Assembly: GCA_003560215.1 (NCBI GenBank)
Contig: PWIY01000079.1
Location: forward strand, 1-5,302
Direction of reading: 5' to 3'
Source of the DNA: Bacteroidales bacterium
GTDB taxonomy: Bacteria > Bacteroidota > Bacteroidia > Bacteroidales > UBA7960
DNA: 5,302 bases
The position numbers were made by a program, and so were the translations under genes. The stretch's first letter is position 1. Every line of letters starts with the position of its first letter. A model generated the notes under the pieces. The model saw only the letters and a list, made by a program, of their open reading frames with translations. It was not told the origin of the DNA and ran no database searches. Of this stretch, positions 1 through 5,302 are shown one piece after another.

Positions 1-1310
1 CCCGAAGGACAGATATAATGGCAGGAGCCACATTCCATACAGTCCATAATGCGTTCTTCCTCAGACTCCTCCAGGCGCTGCTTGTCTGAAAGTATGGCCA
101 GCAGGTAAGGTTCAAGCCCCATGGGGCAAACCGTTACGCACTTGCCACAGCGAATGCAATTTTGTACCGGTGGGCGGTGTGTTTCATCCCGTGTAAATAC
201 GAGAATTCCTGAGGTTCCCTTGGCCACGGGGGCATTGAGGTCGTTAAGCGCCTTCCCCATCATCGGGCCGCCATTGACCACTTTCCCTGTATTTTCAGGC
301 AACCCGCCGGCCGCATCAATCAGTTCCTGTACGGAAGTACCGATACGCACCATATAATTGGAGGGTTTTTTCAGTGATGAACCTGATACGGTCACCACCC
401 TCCCGATCAGCGGCTTGTTTTTCTGCACCGATTCATATACGGCAAAGGCAGTACCCACATTGTGTACCACACAACCCACCTCAACGGGAAGTTTGCCCGA
501 AGGAACCTCCCTTCCGGTAACTGCCCGGATCAGCTGCTTCTCCGCGCCCTGGGGGTATTTTACTTCCAGGGCCTCCACCGAGATCCCATCCCATTCTGCA
601 GCCAGCTTAGTCAGGTGACTGATCGCATCGGGTTTGTTATTCTCCACCCCGATAATGGCTTTATCAACGCCCAGTGCTTTCATCTGGATGGCGATCCCCA
701 CCATGAGCTCCTCCCCTTTCTCAAGCATCAGGCGATGATCCGATGTGAGGCAGGGCTCGCACTCCACACCGTTTATGATCAGGTAATCGACTGTTTTTCC
801 TTTGGGAACTTTCAGTTTCACATGGGATGGGAAAGTGGCGCCACCCAGGCCGACTATGCCATGGTCATGGATGCGCTGAATGATCTCCCCGGCATTCATG
901 CTGATGTCTCTGATCAGGGCCTCATCACGATCTATCCCTTCTGCCCATTCGTCTCCCTCCACATTGATGATCACCGCATTCCTGCGATAACCACTTGCAT
1001 CGATGATGCTGTCAATTTTTGCCACGCTGCCTGATACGGAAGCATGAATATTTGCCGAGATAAATGATTCGCCTTTGGCGATCAGCTGCCCGGTCAGCAC
1101 CTTGTCACCCTTGGACACCACAGGCACTGCAGGGGCGCCCAGATGCTGAGACAGCGGAATGGCCACCGTTTTGGGCAAAGGCAGGGTTTCAATGGCTTGT
1201 TTTTCTGCAAGTTTATTCTCCGGTGGGTGAACACCGCCTATGGCAAAAGTTTTCAAGACGTCATTGTTTTTGGTTATACATTCAATCGGTCTTACGCGGG
1301 CAACAGACAT
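1..1310 (-). CDS. rnfC: RnfC, electron transport complex subunit C (3' end cut by window edge)
   Basis: Peripheral NADH/ferredoxin-side subunit of the Rnf complex, which couples electron transfer between ferredoxin and NAD+ to ion transport at the inner membrane. Reading the minus strand gives 436 uninterrupted codons to the window edge, so only the extreme C-terminus is missing. Visible in order: the family N-terminal block GGVHPPENK (residues 25-33); the glycine-rich nucleotide-binding segment VGLGGATFP (153-161); the NGVECEP block (180-186); PQGAEKQ; and two ferredoxin-type clusters, C385/C388/C391/C395 and C424/C427/C430/C434. The start at 1310 is the only ATG between an in-frame stop just upstream and the conserved block. 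It adds about 18 residues compared with family members that begin near MLKTF; a TTG at 1256 falls exactly there and is the alternative. The gene lies 50 bases after the rnfB stop and is probably in the same operon. No clear ribosome binding site is seen. Confidence 0.96.
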   Translation of the reverse strand, partial: MSVARVRPIECITKNNDVLKTFAIGGVHPPENKLAEKQAIETLPLPKTVAIPLSQHLGAPAVPVVSKGDKVLTGQLIAKGESFISANIHASVSGSVAKIDSIIDASGYRRNAVIINVEGDEWAEGIDRDEALIRDISMNAGEIIQRIHDHGIVGLGGATFPSHVKLKVPKGKTVDYLIINGVECEPCLTSDHRLMLEKGEELMVGIAIQMKALGVDKAIIGVENNKPDAISHLTKLAAEWDGISVEALEVKYPQGAEKQLIRAVTGREVPSGKLPVEVGCVVHNVGTAFAVYESVQKNKPLIGRVVTVSGSSLKKPSNYMVRIGTSVQELIDAAGGLPENTGKVVNGGPMMGKALNDLNAPVAKGTSGILVFTRDETHRPPVQNCIRCGKCVTVCPMGLEPYLLAILSDKQRLEESEEERIMDCMECGSCHYICPS

Positions 1311-1360
1311 TCACTGACATACAGCTACTGACGTAACGCCATGCGTCTGCTGACACACCG

Positions 1361-2236
1361 TTATGCTTCAGCTTTGGTTTTATCTTTATCCGCCCTGGGC
1401 TTCCTTGGCGGGAAATTCAGTTCATGAATGGCATTTGTGGGGCATACCGGCGGGCACTTGCGGCAAAGTGTACATTTGTTGTAATCGATATACGCCAGGT
1501 TGTTTTCCAGGGTAATGGCATCGAACTTGCACTCCTTGACACATTTGCCGCAACCGATGCAGGCAACCTTGCAGTTTTTACGGGCCACACCACCTTTTTC
1601 CTCATTGATGCAGGACACAAATATGCGGCGATTCTTTTTCCCCTTTTTCCGCATCTCAATGATATCCCTCGGACAAGCTTTTACACATGCCTGGCAGGCC
1701 ACACATTTGTCATCAAGAATGACGGGCAACCCGGTTTTTTCATCCATATACATGGCATCAAAGTCGCAGGCCCTGACACAATCGCCGCAACCCAGGCAAC
1801 CATAAGGACATCCGCCCTCACCGGCAAAAAGGCTATGGGCGAACAAACAAGTCATGGCCCCCTCATACTGAACCTTTGGAGGCGCAAACTCCCTTGTGCC
1901 GCTGCAGCGAACCACGGCGATCATCGGCACCTGTTCGCCGGCCTCCAGGCCAAGGGCACCTGCAATCTCATCCATGACCTCACTTCCCCCGGGAGGGCAA
2001 CTGAACCCTTCAAGGCTCTCTGCCTTTACAATGGCCTCCGCCAGTGCACGGCAACCAGCCAATCCGCAGCCACCGCAATTGGCACCGGGAAGCAAATCCT
2101 CCACCTCATCAATGCGGGGATCTTCGATCACCCTGAACTTCTGTGCTACGATAAATAAAATAACGGCAGCTACACTACCAATGGCTGCCAGTGAGATAAC
2201 AGAAAATACTGTGACTTCATTGAATAAATCGCTCAC
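1361..2236 (-). CDS. rnfB: RnfB, multi-cluster ferredoxin subunit of the Rnf complex
   Basis: Membrane-anchored iron-sulfur subunit that passes electrons between ferredoxin and the rest of Rnf. With the GTG start at 2236 it is 291 residues. The order is: one N-terminal membrane helix (about residues 9-31); the Fe-S domain with the GANCGGCG motif, cysteines 54, 57, 62 and 80; a linker; then four CxxCxxCxxxC ferredoxin motifs at C147-C157, C178-C188, C226-C236 and C255-C265; and a Lys-rich tail ending KTKAEA. That is more clusters than the short proteobacterial RnfB, but long multi-ferredoxin RnfB proteins are known in anaerobes. The start is uncertain: the frame is open to a TTG at 2284 (307 residues), no in-frame ATG precedes the helix, and GTG 2236 gives an N-terminus closer to the family. 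It is the first rnf gene of the leftward unit, followed by rnfC. Confidence 0.95.
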   Translation of the reverse strand: MSDLFNEVTVFSVISLAAIGSVAAVILFIVAQKFRVIEDPRIDEVEDLLPGANCGGCGLAGCRALAEAIVKAESLEGFSCPPGGSEVMDEIAGALGLEAGEQVPMIAVVRCSGTREFAPPKVQYEGAMTCLFAHSLFAGEGGCPYGCLGCGDCVRACDFDAMYMDEKTGLPVILDDKCVACQACVKACPRDIIEMRKKGKKNRRIFVSCINEEKGGVARKNCKVACIGCGKCVKECKFDAITLENNLAYIDYNKCTLCRKCPPVCPTNAIHELNFPPRKPRADKDKTKAEA

Positions 2237-2393
2237 TGTTCCGGATTTTGTTAGTGAATGCAATAAATGTATCTGCTGTTTCAAACAGCGTTGTTAAGAG
2301 CGTATCTGCCACTAAAAAGCGGCCGGGATCAAGAACTCATCATCAGCGTCAAACGGCCTGAATTATGCATAAGAAGAATGCACTTAACGATGG

Positions 2394-2401
2394 CAAAAAT
2401 A
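2394..2401 (-). promoter_or_regulatory. Candidate Bacteroidota -7 element for the rnfBC unit
   Basis: Read on the minus strand this is TATTTTTG, a match to the Bacteroidota primary sigma factor consensus TAnnTTTG. It is the only exact match I found on that strand between rnfB and rseC. It would give a leader of roughly 100-150 bases, depending on the rnfB start. There is no convincing TTTG -33 partner at the expected distance, and an 8-base degenerate motif in AT-rich DNA can arise by chance, so this is tentative. Confidence 0.3.
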
Positions 2402-2562
2402 GAAAACATAATGAAAACCCCACCCCCTTTGAAGGCTTTTTTAAATACGGGTAATGCATTGACAACCAATAACCTAAGACGCAAACTCAGGACGCTAAGA
2501 CCATAATTTACTGAAAAACAATTCATTACAGTATAGTTTAGAATTCATCTAAATTTTTTTGT

Positions 2563-2578
2563 TGTTAACATATTAACA
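2563..2578. promoter_or_regulatory. Inverted repeat TGTTAA-CATA-TTAACA, possible operator
   Basis: Two perfect 6-base arms are separated by 4 bases. The same bases also form a tandem TTAACAT repeat (2565-2571 and 2573-2579). The size suits binding of a dimeric regulator, and its place between two divergent units would let it act on either. No regulator family can be assigned, and the surrounding DNA is AT-rich, so chance occurrence is possible. Confidence 0.25.
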
Positions 2579-2666
2579 TCTCAGGTTATAGTGCAAACAA
2601 AAAATGTGCAGGCAAATTACAATATGTCCCCCTGCCGGCGGAGTCTGATCCCGGCAGCCGCAAGAC

Positions 2667-2684
2667 ATGCCAACGGCATTTTTT
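2667..2684 (+). terminator. Possible weak rho-independent terminator hairpin
   Basis: On the plus strand ATGCC (2667-2671) pairs with GGCAT (2675-2679) around a 3-base loop and is followed by a run of six T (2679-2684). The stem is only 5 bp. No plus-strand gene lies upstream within the intergenic region, so if it is real it would end an unannotated transcript or act inside a leader. It sits just upstream of the rseC promoter and could insulate it. Confidence 0.3.
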
Positions 2685-2731
2685 ACCCCGGCAGAATAAT
2701 AAATGACATACAATGCCTGAGAGAGTTTTTG

Positions 2732-2739
2732 TAACTTTG
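2732..2739 (+). promoter_or_regulatory. Bacteroidota -7 promoter element upstream of rseC
   Basis: TAACTTTG is an exact match to the TAnnTTTG consensus of the Bacteroidota primary sigma factor. It ends 7 bases before the rseC ATG at 2747, so transcription would start at or within a few bases of the start codon. No clear TTTG -33 box is seen at the usual spacing of about 19 bases. The position in front of a well-supported gene makes this more credible than the minus-strand match at 2394-2401. Confidence 0.6.
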
Positions 2740-2746
2740 CAGGTAC

Positions 2747-3199
2747 ATGAATGGCAAAAAATCAGACCGGATTGAGCACCCTGGCGTTGTTGAACGGGTG
2801 AAGAACAACAGGGTTTTTGTGCAGATCGAATCACAGGCGGCCTGTGGTCACTGCCAGGCAAAAAGCTACTGTGGAATGGTGGAGTCTGCCGGGAAAACCA
2901 TTGAGGTCGTGTCAGATCAGGCAAACCGGTATGAACCGGGCCAGGAAGTCATGGTTGCCATTGCCCGGTCCCTTGGATACAAGGCCCTCCTGCTCGGATA
3001 CATATATCCCTTTTTGTTATTGCTGTTTACCCTCTTTGCCGTCACCCTGATTACCGGCAATGAAGCCATGGCAGCCCTGGCGGCTGCCCTCCTGATGGTT
3101 CCGTATTACGGCATTCTTTACCGCCACAGGGAAAAACTCCGGAAAACCTTCACGTTCCGGATCCGGGAAGCACCTGCCGTGAACTACAGGGAAACTTAG
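2747..3199 (+). CDS. rseC: SoxR-reducing system protein RseC family
   Basis: A 150-residue inner-membrane protein of the RseC/MucC family. In Escherichia coli RseC works with the Rnf-like Rsx complex to keep SoxR reduced; in Bacteroidota the homologue usually accompanies rnf genes, and its exact role there is less clear. The N-terminal part (about residues 8-75) holds the family opening IEHPGVVERV and the cysteine set C33, C36, C42 in AACGHCQAKSYC, plausible for metal or Fe-S binding. Two hydrophobic helices follow, at about 79-103 and 107-125, then a basic cytoplasmic tail rich in Arg and Lys. The ATG at 2747 is chosen because it lies directly after a TAnnTTTG element; a second ATG at 2751 is out of frame. 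It is transcribed away from rnfB, although it would more usually lie in the same operon. Confidence 0.9.
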   Translation: MNGKKSDRIEHPGVVERVKNNRVFVQIESQAACGHCQAKSYCGMVESAGKTIEVVSDQANRYEPGQEVMVAIARSLGYKALLLGYIYPFLLLLFTLFAVTLITGNEAMAALAAALLMVPYYGILYRHREKLRKTFTFRIREAPAVNYRET

Positions 3200-3200
3200 A

Positions 3201-3215
3201 ATTGCATATTGCAAT
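3201..3215. repeat. Perfect inverted repeat ATTGCA-TAT-TGCAAT
   Basis: Two 6-base arms with a 3-base spacer begin 2 bases after the rseC stop codon and precede the phosphodiesterase gene. No T run follows, so it is not a typical terminator. It could be a regulator site or a small hairpin in a read-through transcript. The 53-base gap between the two genes shows no TAnnTTTG promoter element. Confidence 0.35.
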
Positions 3216-3252
3216 CGGATTTATTTCAGCATATTATCAAAAACAACCAACA

Positions 3253-4494
3253 ATGAAACATACAAACACATTCAAATACCTGCTTCTTTTTCTTGCTATT
3301 CCGGCCTTGCTGGCTTTCAGTCAGTGCGACAGGGTATTACAAAACGAAGAACACCATGATGTCTATGTAGTGATGTTATCCATGGATGGGTTCCGGTGGG
3401 ATTATGCCGATCGTGCGCATACCCCGAACCTGGATCGGATTGCACGGAACGGGGTCAGGGCCGAATATGTGATCCCGGCATTCCCCAGCAACACTTTCCC
3501 CAATCATTATACGATGGCCACAGGCCTTTACCCCGATAACCACGGCCTGGTGAACAATAATTTTTACTGCCCTGTGCTGGACATGACATACACGATGCGC
3601 GACAGGGAAGCGGTTGAAAATGGTGTTTTCTACGGGGGAGAACCCATCTGGGTCACGGCAGAGAAGCAGGGCATGACCTCTGCATCCTATTTCTGGGTCG
3701 GATCTGAGGCCCCCGTGCAGGGGATACAACCCACTTACTGGAAAGAGTACAATGTACAGGATCCGTTTGCTGCACGCATCGACACCGTGGCAACATGGCT
3801 TCAGCTTCCCAAAGAACAACGGCCACAGCTTATAACTTTCTATTTCAATGAACCCGACAGCAGGGGCCACTATACCGGCCCGGATAGTCCGGAAATTGAC
3901 GTGCTGGTAGAGGAACTGGACAGCCTGGTGGGGGTTATGCTGGATAAATTTGAAACCCTTCCGGTAGCTGACCGGCTGAACCTCATTGTTACATCCGACC
4001 ACGGCATGACCGAAGTGAGCATGGATAAATATGTGGATCTTGAGCAGTACATAGACCGCGACTGGCTCGACATTGCCTTCAGAAGTACGGCCATGATGAT
4101 GTGGCAACCTGAGGAAGGGATGACCGACAGCATTTACAATATTCTGAAAGATGCGGACCACCTGAGTATCTGGAAAACAGGGGAGCTTCCTGAGGGGCTG
4201 AACTTTGGCCACAACCCCCGCACACTTGACCTGGTGGTACTGGCAGATTCCGCCTACAGCATCGGATGGGGAGAACCCAGTGAGCATTTCAATACCGGGG
4301 GCGCCCATGGCTGGGACAACCTCAACAAAGACATGCATACCATCTTCTACGCCCAGGGGCCGGCTTTCAAATCGAATCACACACACCCGCCATTTGAACT
4401 TGTTGACCTTTACCCGCTGATAACCCGCATTCTCGGACTGGATCCCGCGCCTGTCGACGGAAAGATTGAACGGGTGGAAGGGATGCTAAAGTAG
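3253..4494 (+). CDS. Exported nucleotide pyrophosphatase/phosphodiesterase (alkaline phosphatase superfamily)
   Basis: A 413-residue enzyme of the type I phosphodiesterase/nucleotide pyrophosphatase (NPP/ENPP-like) family, which hydrolyses phosphodiester or pyrophosphate bonds with two zinc ions. All seven expected active-site residues are present: D45 (MDGFRWD), nucleophile T81 (PSNTFPNHY), D202 and H206 (EPDSRGH), D249 and H250 (SDHGM), and H352 (GGAHGWDN). The N-terminus, about residues 1-24, is an export signal: basic start, a hydrophobic run LLLFLAIPALLAF, then SQC. The Cys could be lipidated, but Gln before it makes a poor lipobox. The product is therefore periplasmic or membrane-anchored. 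ATG 3253 is preferred over the in-frame TTG at 3202, which would put 17 residues before the signal. The substrate cannot be told from the sequence; nucleotides, nucleotide sugars and lipid head groups are all possible. ispG starts 9 bases after its stop, suggesting co-transcription. Confidence 0.92.
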   Translation: MKHTNTFKYLLLFLAIPALLAFSQCDRVLQNEEHHDVYVVMLSMDGFRWDYADRAHTPNLDRIARNGVRAEYVIPAFPSNTFPNHYTMATGLYPDNHGLVNNNFYCPVLDMTYTMRDREAVENGVFYGGEPIWVTAEKQGMTSASYFWVGSEAPVQGIQPTYWKEYNVQDPFAARIDTVATWLQLPKEQRPQLITFYFNEPDSRGHYTGPDSPEIDVLVEELDSLVGVMLDKFETLPVADRLNLIVTSDHGMTEVSMDKYVDLEQYIDRDWLDIAFRSTAMMMWQPEEGMTDSIYNILKDADHLSIWKTGELPEGLNFGHNPRTLDLVVLADSAYSIGWGEPSEHFNTGGAHGWDNLNKDMHTIFYAQGPAFKSNHTHPPFELVDLYPLITRILGLDPAPVDGKIERVEGMLK

Positions 4495-4503
4495 CCTGAC
4501 CAT

Positions 4504-5302
4504 ATGGGCAACAGGATGCATACACGGTTTCCTTCAGGGGAGGTTGACATTGGCGGTATTCCGCTCGGCCAGGCCCATCCTGTCCGTGTACAATCCATGA
4601 CCAACACTTCCACCACAGATGTGAAGGCAACAGTAGATCAATGCCTCAGAGGCTTTGACGCCGGAGCTGATTACATGCGTATCAGCGTGCCTGACAGTGC
4701 ATCCATGGAAAGCCTGAAAAGAATCCGTCTCGGGCTAAACCACTGCGGATGTAAGAAACCCCTGATTGCAGATATTCATTTTCGTGCTGAACTGGCCATT
4801 GAAGCAGCGAAAATCGTGGAAAAGGTCAGGATCAACCCGGGGAACTACACCCCGATGAAACCGGGCAAAGCTGCATGGACCAGGGCATGCGGGCAGGAGG
4901 AACTTGAAATTGTCCGCTCCCGGCTTGCCCCCCTGGTAAGGATTTGCCGCGAACACGGAACAGCCATCCGGGTGGGCACCAACTCAGGCTCGCTTTCACC
5001 GCGAATCATCAACTGGTTTGGCAATACGCCCCGGGCCCTTGTGGAAAGCACCATGGAATACCTCCGTTTGTTTCAGGATCTGGGCTTCGGAAACCTCGTT
5101 GTGTCGCTCAAAACCAGCAATCCCCTGACCATGATTGATTCCTACCACCTGATGGCCGGCAGCATGCTGGAAGAAGACCTGTCCTTCCCCCTGCATACGG
5201 GAGTTACGGAAGCCGGGGCAGGTGAGAGCGGCCGCATGAAATCAGCACTGGGCATCATTCCCCTGCTGCAGGCCGGGATCGGAGACACAATCCGGGTGAG
5301 CC
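4504..5302 (+). CDS. ispG: IspG, 4-hydroxy-3-methylbut-2-enyl diphosphate synthase (N-terminal part, cut by window edge)
   Basis: Enzyme of the MEP isoprenoid pathway that reductively converts 2-C-methyl-D-erythritol 2,4-cyclodiphosphate to HMBPP, using a [4Fe-4S] cluster and electrons from flavodoxin or ferredoxin. The window holds 266 codons covering the N-terminal TIM-barrel domain. Recognisable blocks are VRVQSMTNTST (28-38), ADYMRISVPD, PLIADIHF, KVRINPGNY, AIRVGTNSGSLS, and the closing VTEAGAGESGR and GDTIRVS segments. The GESGR form and the Bacteroidota style suggest the long type with an extra middle domain, as in plants and Chlamydia, but the insert and the C-terminal cluster cysteines lie beyond the window. 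ATG 4504 is 9 bases after the preceding stop; ATG 4516 is a possible alternative. There is no clear ribosome binding site beyond a purine-rich stretch inside the end of the upstream gene. Confidence 0.95.
   Translation, partial: MGNRMHTRFPSGEVDIGGIPLGQAHPVRVQSMTNTSTTDVKATVDQCLRGFDAGADYMRISVPDSASMESLKRIRLGLNHCGCKKPLIADIHFRAELAIEAAKIVEKVRINPGNYTPMKPGKAAWTRACGQEELEIVRSRLAPLVRICREHGTAIRVGTNSGSLSPRIINWFGNTPRALVESTMEYLRLFQDLGFGNLVVSLKTSNPLTMIDSYHLMAGSMLEEDLSFPLHTGVTEAGAGESGRMKSALGIIPLLQAGIGDTIRVS

Larger units (their letters stand above)
2237..2746. other. Divergent intergenic region between rnfB and rseC
   Basis: About 500 bases with no credible protein gene: the short open frames here are low-complexity or lack family features. 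The part at 2500-2625 is AT-rich, followed by a GC-rich patch at 2631-2694. It must hold the promoters of both the leftward rnf unit and the rightward rseC unit. Visible elements are a CAAAnnTA match at 2394-2401 (a minus-strand TAnnTTTG), an inverted repeat at 2563-2578, paired CTGCCGG/CCGGCAG arms at 2632-2694, a hairpin with T run at 2667-2684, and a TAnnTTTG element at 2732-2739. On the minus strand a short GCCGCT-TTTT-AGTGGC stem (2308-2323, one G-U pair) would lie in the rnfB leader. No tRNA or recognised riboswitch was found. Confidence 0.8.

Noticed and set aside
462..1034. Plus-strand open frame of 190 codons
   Set aside because: It lies entirely antisense to rnfC, whose minus-strand frame has clear family motifs; the plus-strand translation has no recognisable domain.
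1424..2158. Plus-strand open frame of 244 codons
   Set aside because: It is antisense to rnfB; the real frame carries the regular cysteine motifs, and this one is a shadow of them.
2474..2501. Direct repeat CTAAGAC spaced by 21 bases
   Set aside because: Only two short copies with no further periodicity; it is within chance expectation for this length.
2329..2526. Minus-strand open frame of 65 codons in the intergenic region
   Set aside because: The composition is low-complexity and hydrophobic, with no recognisable motif and no supporting promoter or binding site; it is probably fortuitous.
2645..2722. CTGATC (2645-2650) and CTGAGA (2717-2722), reminiscent of a TPP riboswitch
   Set aside because: In TPP riboswitches CTGAGA comes before the CTGAT element; here the order is reversed and the surrounding stems are absent. 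The downstream gene is also not a thiamine gene.
3202..3252. Upstream TTG start for the phosphodiesterase
   Set aside because: It would place 17 residues before the export signal and begin inside the palindrome just after rseC; ATG 3253 gives a normal signal peptide.
3376..4386. Minus-strand open frame of 336 codons
   Set aside because: It is antisense to the phosphodiesterase gene, which has all active-site residues in order; the antisense product shows no family features.

Overview
The window looks like chromosomal core-metabolism DNA from a member of the Bacteroidota, probably an anaerobic or facultative Bacteroidales-like lineage of moderate GC. The reasons are the style of the RnfB, RnfC, RseC and IspG proteins, a TAnnTTTG-type -7 promoter element in front of rseC, and the lack of clear Shine-Dalgarno sequences. 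No species can be named from the sequence. No mobile element, CRISPR array, rRNA or tRNA was seen.

Layout. Positions 1-2236 carry two minus-strand genes of the Rnf ion-pumping electron-transfer complex, in transcription order rnfB (2236-1361) and rnfC (1310 to beyond the left edge); the remaining rnf subunit genes would be expected just outside the window to the left. Positions 2237-2746 are intergenic and separate two divergent transcription units. This stretch has no credible gene but holds a candidate promoter for each side, a TTAAC inverted repeat, and a GC-rich inverted-repeat cluster ending in a hairpin plus T run. On the plus strand follow rseC (2747-3199), a secreted or membrane-anchored nucleotide pyrophosphatase/phosphodiesterase-type enzyme (3253-4494), and ispG (4504 to beyond the right edge). 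The last two are only 9 bases apart and are probably co-transcribed.

How the genes fit together. Rnf couples electron transfer between reduced ferredoxin and NAD+ to ion transport across the inner membrane. RseC-family proteins are commonly found next to rnf genes and are thought to help its redox function or assembly. IspG is a [4Fe-4S] enzyme of the MEP isoprenoid pathway that consumes low-potential electrons. A shared theme of iron-sulfur and low-potential electron chemistry is therefore plausible, but it is inferred from gene order only. The phosphodiesterase does not obviously belong to this theme.

I do not see a previously undescribed system. The points most worth a second look are the divergent placement of rseC relative to rnfB, the nearly leaderless rseC transcript, the competing stems at 2632-2694, and the presence of the phosphodiesterase between rseC and ispG.
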